Source: Kiritimatiellota bacterium
GTDB lineage: Bacteria > Verrucomicrobiota > Kiritimatiellia > JAAZAB01
Assembly (NCBI GenBank): GCA_008636095.1
Contig: VSJD01000027.1
Location: 1-10,000 of the forward strand
Length of the DNA: 10,000 bases
Reading direction: 5' to 3'
Position 1 is the stretch's first letter, and each line of letters starts with the position of its first letter. Below are positions 1 to 7,713 of the stretch, in pieces. The translations under genes were made by a program, and so were the position numbers. The notes under the pieces are model-generated. The model did not search any database. It saw nothing but the letters and a program-made list of their open reading frames with translations, and was not told the DNA's origin.

Positions 1-4
1 AGAC

Positions 5-1033
5 ATGCCTGCCGAGGAAGAATACAGAAGCGAGGCTGAACGACTGGGCGACCTGCTATTCAAATCTACTGATGGGCCGGATCCGGAGATGAGTAATCTC
101 ACGGAGGAAGAGGAGATCGAGCTGGAAGAGTTATGGGTTTCACAAGGATACAACATAATCCTGGGCCCATATGACCATCCGGAGCGTTGGGTTGATCGGA
201 TCAGCGGACCCCGCGTGGTGGCCTCACCTACGCTGCAATCGATAGGCAATGAACTTCCTCGGCTACCCCCGCCGCCCATCATGACCTGGGAGGAAATCGA
301 GCAAGGGTGTCCAGGCCAGTTGGACTTGAACATTCCGAAGTTGATCCCAATCCCCACCGTCGCGGAACGCGCATTCCTGGTCCTGGCCCGTGAATGGCAA
401 GCGGACTATGAAGCGCAGACGGCGCCCAGGCGGCTGACCAGTCATATGGGCGATCTTGCCCTGGCCTGTCTTTTACTGGCCGTCGAGAGTGGATCGAAGT
501 TTACTGACGTAGCCCGGCAGCAAATGGAGATCAACAGGTTGACGGCCGCGGCATACGATCATCCTTCCTGGATGAATGAGCTTCCCTGGGAACTCTGTCA
601 ATTATCACACCTTATGTCCCCGCTGCAATCGGACGCTGTGGATGAATTGACCGCCAATCTGGACCATCATAACTCATCAATTCGATGCTGGATGATGGAA
701 CTTGGCTGGTTCGTTGTCCCCTGGCTGAATCCCGTCGAGGCTACGGCAAGGCTGTTAAAGAACTTGGCGGATACGCTGATAGGACAGTTCAGGGCGGCAG
801 GCCTGGCTGCAAGGCTACTTGACAAGTCGGAAGAATTTATGGCGTTTGCACGATCCTTCACACCGCCTGATTCATTCGAGGATCAATATCAGAACCGGCT
901 CAAACGCGTGAAGGAGCTCGGTATTCAGGCAGTGCAAGCGCCCTTCTGGGAAACAGAAGCCATCTGCCGGAAGGAGATTGAACGTGCCGTATTCGGATTC
1001 CGAATACGAAGGGTGAGCAAATACAAAACGTAA
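5..1033 (+). CDS. Hypothetical protein, 342 residues, family not recognised
   Basis: An open frame runs from an ATG at base 5 to a TAA at 1031-1033. Only four bases lie upstream, with no stop in frame, so the true start could be outside the window and the 5' end is uncertain. I do not recognise the protein. It has a very acidic segment near residues 33-43 (runs of Glu), then a proline-rich stretch around residues 85-93. From about residue 115 onward it is mostly helix-like, with several Trp and Leu residues. There is no signal peptide, no clear membrane segment and no catalytic motif I can name. The C-terminus is basic (FRIRRVSKYK). It lies 54 bases before the next gene on the same strand and may belong to the same island. 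Its length and lack of internal stops support a real gene; its function is unknown. Confidence 0.7.
   Translation: MPAEEEYRSEAERLGDLLFKSTDGPDPEMSNLTEEEEIELEELWVSQGYNIILGPYDHPERWVDRISGPRVVASPTLQSIGNELPRLPPPPIMTWEEIEQGCPGQLDLNIPKLIPIPTVAERAFLVLAREWQADYEAQTAPRRLTSHMGDLALACLLLAVESGSKFTDVARQQMEINRLTAAAYDHPSWMNELPWELCQLSHLMSPLQSDAVDELTANLDHHNSSIRCWMMELGWFVVPWLNPVEATARLLKNLADTLIGQFRAAGLAARLLDKSEEFMAFARSFTPPDSFEDQYQNRLKRVKELGIQAVQAPFWETEAICRKEIERAVFGFRIRRVSKYKT
988..1008. promoter_or_regulatory. Perfect interrupted palindrome, possible operator
   Basis: The left arm CGTATTCGGA (988-997) and right arm TCCGAATACG (999-1008) are exact reverse complements around a single T. The element lies in the last codons of the 342-residue gene, 79 bases before the ATG of the next gene, whose product has a helix-turn-helix-like N-terminus. 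A spacer this short favours a dimeric protein-binding site over a transcribed hairpin. There is no T-run after it, so it is not a terminator. Because it is inside coding sequence it could also be coincidence. The role is inference only. Confidence 0.35.
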
Positions 1034-1087
1034 AAGCAAAGGGCCATAAGGCTGTGCTGGTTCTGGCTGAGTGAGAAAGTCAACACA

Positions 1088-2308
1088 ATGGCGGATGCCG
1101 TGCAGATTATGCGTAAGGCGTTGTATCGACGGGTGTGGTCTGAACCGGTTAGCAAGTTATCAAAAGAGTTTGGCCTTTCGGATGTAGGATTCGCCAAACT
1201 CTGCAAACGGAACGACATTCCACGCCCTCCACGGGGACATTGGGCAAAGAAGTCAGCCGGGTATAAAACAGTTGCGCGGCCTTTGCCACGGACCGCTGAG
1301 GACTGGGAGATTAAGATCAAACCACACGAAGCAGTCATCCAGAACCCGGCATTGCGAGCAGAAGCCGAAAAGGAATTGGCTGCCGCGGCGCAAGATGAGC
1401 CTATTGTGGTGCTGGAATCCCTTCGGGGCTCCCATGACCTTGTGTCACAGTCGCTTCATGCCCTGGAGATTGCCGGGAAAAACGAGTATGGGCTACTGAA
1501 AGTGCCAGAGGCTGGATGCCTGGATGTATTGGTGTCGAAGAATTCTCTGCGGCGAGCTCTTCTGATCATAGATGCATTGATTAAAACATTTGAGGGTCGA
1601 GGATATAAGGTGAAGGTAGCAGGGAAAGATGTGAAAGGAACCGTTGTTGAATTGATGAAGACTCAGGTGCCCTTTGGAATTTCCGAGCGCCTTGAAGCAA
1701 AGCAGGAGGAAGTCGACGACAACAGTGACCTTAAAGGGCGATATGAGTTTCGTCACAGCAAGTATCAGTTGAAGACCGTTCCTTCTGGAGAATTGATTTT
1801 AGAAATCGATCCGCATCGTTCTTGCTACTACCGTGCGTCTGGCCTGCGCCGGAAGTGGTCGGATGGCAAGAGTGGCCGGATCGAGGGTTATCTTGATCAA
1901 TTCGTAGCCGGAGTTATTAATGTGGCCAGCGCGAAGCGGGAGATCGAGTTGGAGCATGAACGATGGGAGCATGATCGACAGGAAGCGGAGAAGCAGCGCG
2001 CAGAAAAGGAACGGGACCGTGCCGCAATATGGGCTAAAATCCAAAAGGAACGCGCCAAAGTCAATAAATTGGAGGCCGACGCGGCAGCATGGGAAGAAGC
2101 CCGGCAGATCCGGACCTACATCGAAACCGTAAAACAAGATGCCCTTACCCGCGGCAAGGACGTAGGCAAAGATAGCGAACTCGGTAAGTGGATTGCCTGG
2201 GCACTACAACAGGCTGATCGCATGGATCCCCTCAAGGAAAGCCCGCCGTCAATTCTGAATGACGAAGAGAAATATCGGCCACCCGAACAACAACGTTCAT
2301 CCTGGTAG
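1088..2308 (+). CDS. HTH-like and coiled-coil protein of unknown function
   Basis: This 406-residue protein resembles, from memory, a widespread bacterial family of unnamed proteins. Residues 12-46 (LYRRVWSEPVSKLSKEFGLS followed by DVGFAKLCKRNDIP) look like a helix-turn-helix. They are followed by the basic motif RPPRGHWAKK (46-54), so DNA binding is plausible. The middle part (about 100-270) is a mixed alpha/beta region with LDVLVSKNSLRRALLIIDAL near 144 and a basic RRKWSDGKSGR segment near 255. Residues about 275-345 are rich in Glu, Arg, Lys and Ala and probably form a coiled coil. The tail contains GKWIAWALQQADRMDPL. The start at 1088 has only a weak GAGAAAG site upstream; the Met at residue 8 is an alternative start. 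The ankyrin gene begins eight bases after the stop, so the two are probably co-transcribed and may act together. I see no enzyme motif. The frame is secure; the function is unknown. Confidence 0.82.
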   Translation: MADAVQIMRKALYRRVWSEPVSKLSKEFGLSDVGFAKLCKRNDIPRPPRGHWAKKSAGYKTVARPLPRTAEDWEIKIKPHEAVIQNPALRAEAEKELAAAAQDEPIVVLESLRGSHDLVSQSLHALEIAGKNEYGLLKVPEAGCLDVLVSKNSLRRALLIIDALIKTFEGRGYKVKVAGKDVKGTVVELMKTQVPFGISERLEAKQEEVDDNSDLKGRYEFRHSKYQLKTVPSGELILEIDPHRSCYYRASGLRRKWSDGKSGRIEGYLDQFVAGVINVASAKREIELEHERWEHDRQEAEKQRAEKERDRAAIWAKIQKERAKVNKLEADAAAWEEARQIRTYIETVKQDALTRGKDVGKDSELGKWIAWALQQADRMDPLKESPPSILNDEEKYRPPEQQRSSW

Positions 2309-2316
2309 GGGGGCGA

Positions 2317-3507
2317 ATGAAGCGGGCCAAGACCCACGAGGAAATCAAGCCTCTTATCGAGTTGTGCAAGGTTGGGAAGCTGTTTGATGTGCAGGCATGG
2401 ATTGCTGCCGGAAAGCCGGTAAATCCTCCACCTCCGCCCGAGAAGGGCGCTCGGAAGCGCAGCCCGCTTCAGTATGCGATCGACACCGGATTTCACAGCC
2501 TCGTGCAGGTGCTTCTAGACGGGGAAGCTGAGATTGAACACAGTTGGAGATATTCGTCACTGCGTCATGCCCTGGAATCTCGGCATTTCGAAGTTGCCAA
2601 GTTGCTCGTAGAATACGGAGCTGACGTCAAATCGATTGATATGGTCACGGTATTTGACACTTGGCAGCCTGAAATCATGGAGTATTTCATTGAGCGTGGC
2701 GCTAATGTCGAAACTGGTAATCCGCTTGCCACGGCATTCTGCTGGCGAATTCGGACGGCGCTCAAAATCTTCAAGCAATACAAAGACCGTTTTCCGAGTT
2801 TCCAGGAACAGGCTAACATTGCGCTCCGGCATCACTGCAAGGAAGGCAATCTCAAATGGGTTGCCCTGATGCTTTGGGCCGGTGCCGATCCATATTCCAA
2901 GGGGCTGGACAGCCCGGAAGCGGACCCGGACCCGGATTACGACAAAAACGCCTTGGAACTTGCGGCATTTTACGAACATTTCGAGGTCTTTAAGTTCAAG
3001 AAGATACGCCTCGACGCAAAACATGAGCATGCGCATGGCCTGGTTCGGATGGCTTGCTACAACGAGACTGCTGAATTGCTGAATCACCTTCTTGAGCTGG
3101 GGTATCCGGTTAATGACCAGAAGAATGGCGGCTCATCATACATAGAATTGCTGCTGAATTATATGGCTTGGGATTCGACACGCGAGCGCAGGCATCTCGA
3201 TACAGAGAAAGCACGAGAAAAGATGAAAATGCTGCATCTCCTTGTCAGGCACGGTGCCAAATGGATTCCGGAAGACATGGCGTCCCTCAATAGGACGCGC
3301 CGCAACCTGTTATGCCTGATTCCCGACTATACAGTCGAGTTAATCTGGATCATTGCCAAGTATGGCGCATGTGATCAATCCGTGATCGAGTCTCTACTCA
3401 AGACGCCGGCCATTAGGGCTCATGTGACCCTGCATTCCGATCGTATCAGCCAGTTAGTGGAGAAATTGGCTGAGAATGAGGCAAAACGCAGGGATTCATG
3501 CGGCTAG
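2317..3507 (+). CDS. Ankyrin-repeat protein
   Basis: This 396-residue protein contains several degenerate ankyrin repeats. The clearest are residues 48-74 (SPLQYAIDTGFHSLVQVLL), 79-106 (LRHALESRHFEVAKLLVEYG, then ADV), 166-192 (EGNLKWVALMLWAGADP) and 211-230 (ALELAAFYEHFEVFKF). Weaker units lie at 110-133, 242-266 and 302-315 (LHLLVRHGAKW). An acidic Pro-Asp insert (DSPEADPDPDYD) interrupts the array near 198-209. Ankyrin repeats mediate protein-protein binding, so a partner or substrate-binding role is likely. No signal peptide or membrane segment is seen, which suggests a cytoplasmic protein. The ATG at 2317 follows a G-run that begins inside the upstream stop codon (TAGGGGGG, 2306-2313), so translation is probably coupled to the preceding gene. 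The partner is most simply the 406-residue HTH-like protein, but this is inference. A 209-base gap separates it from hsdM. Confidence 0.85.
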   Translation: MKRAKTHEEIKPLIELCKVGKLFDVQAWIAAGKPVNPPPPPEKGARKRSPLQYAIDTGFHSLVQVLLDGEAEIEHSWRYSSLRHALESRHFEVAKLLVEYGADVKSIDMVTVFDTWQPEIMEYFIERGANVETGNPLATAFCWRIRTALKIFKQYKDRFPSFQEQANIALRHHCKEGNLKWVALMLWAGADPYSKGLDSPEADPDPDYDKNALELAAFYEHFEVFKFKKIRLDAKHEHAHGLVRMACYNETAELLNHLLELGYPVNDQKNGGSSYIELLLNYMAWDSTRERRHLDTEKAREKMKMLHLLVRHGAKWIPEDMASLNRTRRNLLCLIPDYTVELIWIIAKYGACDQSVIESLLKTPAIRAHVTLHSDRISQLVEKLAENEAKRRDSCG

Positions 3508-3716
3508 GTTGGGTATTGGATGGGAATGGCCGACTCAATCAAAAGATTTCTTTCAACTGGCTTTTCATGATTGTCCTGATATATTCAAAACCACTGTGAA
3601 TGTGCGAACAGGGAATCCCTACGTATGGCCTTGACATTTTTTGACGGCCTTGGAAACCATTCAAGTCGCAACGTTGCGGGCGGAACCGGATAGGCAGATA
3701 AGCAAGGATTGATGAC
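3508..3716. other. 209-base intergenic region before hsdM
   Basis: This is the largest gap in the window and must hold the promoter of the restriction-modification genes unless they are read through from the ankyrin gene. It contains a consensus -35 hexamer TTGACA at 3631-3636 and a second TTGAC ten bases later at 3641. GGCCTTG occurs twice (3627-3633 and 3646-3652). I find no good -10 box at the right spacing; the best, AACCAT at 3655-3660, matches only half the consensus. A 12-base perfect palindrome, CGCAACGTTGCG, lies at 3667-3678. It is of a size expected by chance a few times in 10 kb. A ribosome-binding site AAGGA (3704-3708) lies eight bases before the hsdM ATG. No hairpin plus T-run terminator is visible after the ankyrin gene. 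Confidence 0.5.
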
Positions 3717-5693
3717 ATGGCAACGGTATTGAACAAAAGCAGACTGGATAATTTGGCGAATGAGATTTGGAAATCCGCCGAACGATTGCGCGGCAAGTTT
3801 AAGCCTTACGAGTATCAGAATGTTATCCTGCCAATTATTGTAATTCGCAGGCTGGAGTGTGTCCTTGTCACTTGGAGAGAGGCAAAACGCGCCGAGGTGC
3901 TGGCCAAGAGGCCCAACACGCCGGAGAAGCAACTCGCCAAGCTCGTGAAAGGACTAGAGACCGGTACAGCCCCGTTTTCCAATAAGACCGCTTGGACTCT
4001 TCGTAAGGTTTACGAGGAAGATCACGCGCTTCTTGAGGAAAATTTCCGTGCCTACATCAATGGATTTTCCAAAAATGTTGACGACATTATCGAGCACTTC
4101 AACTACCGGGCTACCATCGGTTTGATGGTGAAGAACAACCGCCTTGCGCCGATTCTGAACCAGTACAAGGAGCTGGAGGTCGGTCCCGACCAGATCTCAA
4201 ATCTGGAAATGGGCTATATTTACGAGGAATTGCTCCGACGGTTCTCAGAACAAAGCGGCGAAGAAGCCGGAGAACATTTTACCCCGCGCGAGGTGATCCG
4301 GTTGATGGTTGAATTACTCGACATTCCCATCCCGGATAAACATCTCTCCATCTACGACCCGGCCTGCGGGACCGGTGGAATGCTTTCTGTAGCCAAAGAA
4401 CACCTGCTTGACCGGGCCGTAAACGATACGGAAAGGGCCAGAGTTGATAAGTATGTCACCGTCCATGGCCAGGAATTGTCACCTACCAACTACGCTATTT
4501 GTCAGGCGGATCTACTCATCAAGAATGATAAGCAGGCCAAGGTGTATCTTGGAAATTCGCTCATTCCGCATGATCCGCACAGCAAGGAGCCTGGCGACCA
4601 ACTCCCCGAATCGAAGTTCCGTTTTGATTTTATGCTATCAAATCCTCCCTTTGGCGTGACTTGGGGTGGCAAGGACGGCTATGAGACCGAAGCGCGGAAA
4701 CTGGAACAGACACGCTATCGGGCGGGAATGCCCCGTGTAAATGACGGTGCACTGCTATTCCTGCAAACCATGCTGGCCAAGGTGCAGCCGTCGGAGAAAG
4801 GCGGAAGCCATATCGCCATCATCTTTAACGGATCACCTTTATCCAACGGCGACTGCGGCTCCGGCGAAAGTGAAATCCGGCGCTGGATTCTGGAGAACGA
4901 CTGGCTCGACGCCATCGTCATGCTTCCCGACCAGCTTTTCTACAACACCGGCATTTTCACCTATGTCTGGCTACTGCGGAATGACAAGCCTGCCGGTCAC
5001 AAAGGGCGAGTGATGTTGATAGACGCCCGGAAACAATATGAAAAAGAGCCGAAATCTTTCGGCAACAAACGCAATCGGATTACCGATGTTCATCGCGCCT
5101 GGATTGAAAAGCACTACCGGGAAGGTTGGAAGAAAGATTATACCGATGAATGCGTAAAAATCTTCCGACGCGAGGATTTCTCCTATCATAAGGTCAGCGT
5201 CGTCTTCTGGCAGTTCGACGAAAACGACAAAACGGCCATCGTCACCGAGCCCTATGACAAGACCTTCACCGCCGCAAACCTGAAGAAAGAACAGGAGTTC
5301 TACGAAAGCGACATTACTTTCCGGGTACGGTTGAAAACAGAGCGCGGCGAGATAGCCGAGACCCTTGTTCTCACACCAAGAGATAATGCCTCCAAGAAGT
5401 TCAAGGCGCTGATGGAGAACAGGCCGGAGGTTCTATCCGTTGAATGGACGCACCGCCACTACGTACAAGACGACGAATACATACCGCACGGCGAGGACAT
5501 TGAGGAGTTCCTGAAACGCGAAATCGCCAAACCGATCATCCGCTGGAAAGACAGTCCGCAGCTCGGCTATGAAATCCTTCCAAACAAATACTTCTACCGC
5601 TATCAGCCGCCAACGCCAGCCAAGGAGTTGCTGGCCGAGTTCTGGAAACTTGAGAAGGATGCGGAGAAGTTACTGGAGGGATTGGCAAGATGA
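3717..5693 (+). CDS. hsdM: Type I restriction-modification methyltransferase subunit HsdM
   Basis: This subunit transfers a methyl group from S-adenosylmethionine to the N6 of adenine in the site chosen by HsdS. The N-terminal 170 residues or so match the helical HsdM_N domain (LANEIWKSAERLRGKFKPYE and YQNVILPIIVIRRLE). The catalytic domain carries HFTPREV at 187-193, the SAM-binding motif DPACGTGG at 214-221 and the catalytic NPPF at 309-312. The conserved segment WLDAIVMLPDQLFYNTGIF follows near residue 400. All key residues are present. At 658 residues it is longer than classical enzymes of about 500. The extra C-terminal part, beyond roughly residue 460, ends in a charged helix (ELLAEFWKLEKDAEKLLEGL) and probably contacts HsdS or HsdR. 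The start is supported by AAGGA eight bases upstream. The stop overlaps the hsdS ATG by an ATGA, so the two are translationally coupled. Confidence 0.97.
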   Translation: MATVLNKSRLDNLANEIWKSAERLRGKFKPYEYQNVILPIIVIRRLECVLVTWREAKRAEVLAKRPNTPEKQLAKLVKGLETGTAPFSNKTAWTLRKVYEEDHALLEENFRAYINGFSKNVDDIIEHFNYRATIGLMVKNNRLAPILNQYKELEVGPDQISNLEMGYIYEELLRRFSEQSGEEAGEHFTPREVIRLMVELLDIPIPDKHLSIYDPACGTGGMLSVAKEHLLDRAVNDTERARVDKYVTVHGQELSPTNYAICQADLLIKNDKQAKVYLGNSLIPHDPHSKEPGDQLPESKFRFDFMLSNPPFGVTWGGKDGYETEARKLEQTRYRAGMPRVNDGALLFLQTMLAKVQPSEKGGSHIAIIFNGSPLSNGDCGSGESEIRRWILENDWLDAIVMLPDQLFYNTGIFTYVWLLRNDKPAGHKGRVMLIDARKQYEKEPKSFGNKRNRITDVHRAWIEKHYREGWKKDYTDECVKIFRREDFSYHKVSVVFWQFDENDKTAIVTEPYDKTFTAANLKKEQEFYESDITFRVRLKTERGEIAETLVLTPRDNASKKFKALMENRPEVLSVEWTHRHYVQDDEYIPHGEDIEEFLKREIAKPIIRWKDSPQLGYEILPNKYFYRYQPPTPAKELLAEFWKLEKDAEKLLEGLAR

Positions 5694-7036
5694 CCTTGAT
5701 TGAAGAAACAAAGGCGCTTGCTCCATGGGCCGAGCGTTTGCCGGCCGACTGGCGGGCAACTCGACTTGATGCTATCGCCGATGTTCTCTTTAGCAATGTA
5801 GATAAACATACTATAGAGGGCGAACAGACCGTTCGACTCTGCAACTATGTGGATGTTTACAAGAACGAGCGGATTACCGGCAAGCTTGATTTTATGGAGG
5901 CGACTGCCGAGCCACGAGAGGTTAAGAAGTTTCAGATTAGGCGGGGGGATGTACTTGCAACAAAAGATTCCGAAGAACCAGATGACATTGCGATTCCTTC
6001 GCTCGTGACAGAAGATATTCCAGATGTTCTTTGCGGTTATCATCTTGCAATGATTCGGCCACGATACAAAAACGCGCATGGTCCATTCATAGCATGGACA
6101 CATGCTTCCAAGCAATTTCGGGCGCAATACGAGGCCAAGGCCGTTGGCGTCACTCGCTTCGGACTTTCGCAATACGCTTTCCGAGCAGCACGGTTTCCAC
6201 TCCCCCCACTACTTGAGCAACAGCGCATCGCGGCGTATTTGGATGCGAGTTGTGCTGCGATTGACGCGGCTGTGGCCGCCAAACAGCGGCAGATCGAAAC
6301 CCTGGATTCCCTTCGCAAAACCATCATTGCGCAGGTTGTCACAAAGGGATTGAACGGCGAAGCGGAACTACGTGACTCCGGGGTTCAGTGGTTCGGACAA
6401 ATTCCGAAGCACTGGCGTTGCGAGCACCTGAAACGATTCACGACTCGCATTCAGACTGGTTGCACACCACCGACCGACACGCCGGACTACTATTTCGACG
6501 GGACGATTCCTTGGTTCGCGCCCGGTAGTTACGACGGCAATATTGAACTGCGCGAGGCGCGCAAGCTCATTAATGAACTCGCCCGCCGCGAAGGCGTGCT
6601 GCGAATGTTCCCCACCGAGACCGTTTTCCTCGTAGGTATCGGTGCAACGATTGGCAAGGTGGGGCTCATTCGACAGGAAGCAGCTTGTAACCAGCAGATA
6701 ATCGGCATCGTGTCAACCCATCGGATGATTGGCCGCTATCTCGCCTACCAATTCAAAATTTACGAGGATGTTATTCCCGGCATCGCGTCGGCCACGACTC
6801 TCCCGATTTTCGACCAAGTGAAGACTGGATATTTACCAACGCTCCAGCCACCATCTGCCGAACAAGAAGCCATCTGTACTTTTCTCGACGAAAAGCTAGC
6901 CGAACTAAAGTGCCTTGTTGCCGGTATCGAAACCCAAATCGCCACACTTGTCGCCTACCGCAAATCTTTGATTCACGAATGCGTCACCGGCCAGCGCCGG
7001 ATCACGGATGCGGACATTCAACGGGCAGGAGGCTGA
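5690..7036 (+). CDS. hsdS: Type I restriction-modification specificity subunit HsdS
   Basis: HsdS recognises the two halves of a bipartite DNA site and holds the HsdM and HsdR subunits. The 448-residue length is normal for the family, and the expected duplicated layout is visible. Target-recognition domain 1 spans about 18-172. The first conserved helical spacer begins PLPPLLEQQRIAAYLD (170-185) and runs on through KQRQIETLDSLRKTIIAQVV to about 220. Domain 2 is at about 239-386, opening with the typical IPKHWR. The second conserved spacer is at 387-438 (PPSAEQEAICTFLDEKLAEL, then IATLVAYRKSLIHECVTGQR). The two recognition domains are not obviously similar, so the target should be asymmetric; it cannot be read from the sequence. 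The ATG overlaps the hsdM stop (ATGA, 5690-5693), with GGAGGG at 5675-5680 as ribosome-binding site. No frameshift or truncation is seen. Confidence 0.96.
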   Translation: MTLIEETKALAPWAERLPADWRATRLDAIADVLFSNVDKHTIEGEQTVRLCNYVDVYKNERITGKLDFMEATAEPREVKKFQIRRGDVLATKDSEEPDDIAIPSLVTEDIPDVLCGYHLAMIRPRYKNAHGPFIAWTHASKQFRAQYEAKAVGVTRFGLSQYAFRAARFPLPPLLEQQRIAAYLDASCAAIDAAVAAKQRQIETLDSLRKTIIAQVVTKGLNGEAELRDSGVQWFGQIPKHWRCEHLKRFTTRIQTGCTPPTDTPDYYFDGTIPWFAPGSYDGNIELREARKLINELARREGVLRMFPTETVFLVGIGATIGKVGLIRQEAACNQQIIGIVSTHRMIGRYLAYQFKIYEDVIPGIASATTLPIFDQVKTGYLPTLQPPSAEQEAICTFLDEKLAELKCLVAGIETQIATLVAYRKSLIHECVTGQRRITDADIQRAGG

Positions 7037-7044
7037 TTTTAGGC

Positions 7045-7073
7045 TTGCATTTGTAAGGAAATGTAGTCATATT
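7045..7073 (+). promoter_or_regulatory. Weak sigma70-like promoter for abiE and hsdR
   Basis: TTGCAT (7045-7050) and CATATT (7068-7073) are separated by 17 bases and match the -35 and -10 consensus at three and four of six positions. Transcription would begin about 20 bases before the abiEi ATG. The inverted repeat at 7050-7083 covers the spacer, the end of the -10 and the predicted start point, so a bound repressor would block this promoter. The match is modest and rests on inspection only. Confidence 0.35.
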
Positions 7074-7083
7074 TCCTTACAAA
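7050..7083. promoter_or_regulatory. 13-bp-arm inverted repeat, probable AbiEi operator
   Basis: TTTGTAAGGAAAT (7050-7062) and ATTTCCTTACAAA (7071-7083) are exact reverse complements separated by eight bases. The element fills the only gap between hsdS and abiEi and ends 18 bases before the abiEi start. AbiEi antitoxins of type IV AbiE systems are known to bind inverted repeats in their own promoter and repress it, and the position here fits. The arms are AT-rich and no T-run follows, which argues against an intrinsic terminator for hsdS. That AbiEi is the ligand is inference. Confidence 0.7.
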
Positions 7084-7101
7084 GAGGGATGACATAACAC
7101 T

Positions 7102-7713
7102 ATGTTAGACATTGAAAACAAGATACTTAGGCGTATCCGTGCCAACAAGGATGGTTGGTGCTTCACTCCAGGTGATTTTACCGACTTTGGCGGCAAATCT
7201 GCCTTATGGACAGCATTGCACCGCCTAGCCAAGCGGGGGACCATCCGCCGGCTGGCGCAAGGTCTTTATGATTTTCCCAAGACGCATGCGGAATTAGGGA
7301 TACTTTCCCCCGATCCGGAGGTGGTAATGCAGGCTTTGGCCAGGGAAAGAAAAATCCGCGTCCAGTCAACCGGCTCTTATGCAGCCAACCTGTTGGGACT
7401 GTCGGAACAGGTGCCGGCGCGTATTGTCTTCCTGACCGATGGGGCGCCGCGTCGGATTCGAATCGGTAACCAGGAGATTGTCTTGCGGCGGACGACGCCC
7501 CGAAATATGGCTACGGCCGGACGAATCAGCGGAACTGTCATCCAGGCGCTGAGGTATATCGGTAAAAACCGGATCACGCCCGCGCACCGCCAAATTCTCA
7601 CGCGGCGATTGAACGCGTCCGATAAAAAACAGGTTTACAAGGACCGGTTGTATGCGCCGGAGTGGATCCGTCGGTTGATGGAAGAAATCGCCGGGGAGGG
7701 ATCGCATGCTTGA
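7102..7713 (+). CDS. abiEi: AbiEi-type antitoxin and autorepressor (DUF6088 family)
   Basis: This 203-residue protein is the antitoxin half of an AbiE toxin-antitoxin pair. Residues 1-60 form a winged-helix-like domain (GWCFTPGDFTDFGGKSALWT, then LAKRGTIRRLAQGLYDFPK), expected to bind DNA. The remainder contains family-typical segments: LGILSPDPEVVMQALARE (65-82), STGSYAANLLGLSEQVPARI (89-108), VFLTDGAPRRIRIGNQEI (109-126) and MATAGRISGTVIQALRYIGK (136-155). In known AbiE systems the antitoxin does not bind the toxin but counteracts it and represses the operon. The ATG at 7102 has GAGGG at 7084-7088, a rather long 13-base spacing, and the upstream ATG at 7089 reads straight into a stop. The frame overlaps the toxin gene by eight bases. 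DUF6088 is named from memory of the family's sequence pattern; the pairing with a downstream AbiEii toxin makes the call firm. Confidence 0.92.
   Translation: MLDIENKILRRIRANKDGWCFTPGDFTDFGGKSALWTALHRLAKRGTIRRLAQGLYDFPKTHAELGILSPDPEVVMQALARERKIRVQSTGSYAANLLGLSEQVPARIVFLTDGAPRRIRIGNQEIVLRRTTPRNMATAGRISGTVIQALRYIGKNRITPAHRQILTRRLNASDKKQVYKDRLYAPEWIRRLMEEIAGEGSHA

Noticed and set aside
925..1338. 137-codon - strand frame spanning the gap between the first two genes
   Set aside because: It overlaps the ends of two well-supported + strand genes and has no recognisable domain. It is probably a chance frame.
2557..3087. 176-codon - strand frame inside the ankyrin gene
   Set aside because: The + frame shows clear ankyrin repeats through this region, so the antisense frame is a shadow.
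5603..6172. 189-codon - strand frame across the hsdM/hsdS junction
   Set aside because: Both + strand genes are certain here and the ATGA overlap explains the junction.
7050..7083. Intrinsic terminator for hsdS
   Set aside because: The inverted repeat is AT-rich in its arms and has no T-run after it. Its location just before abiEi fits an operator better.
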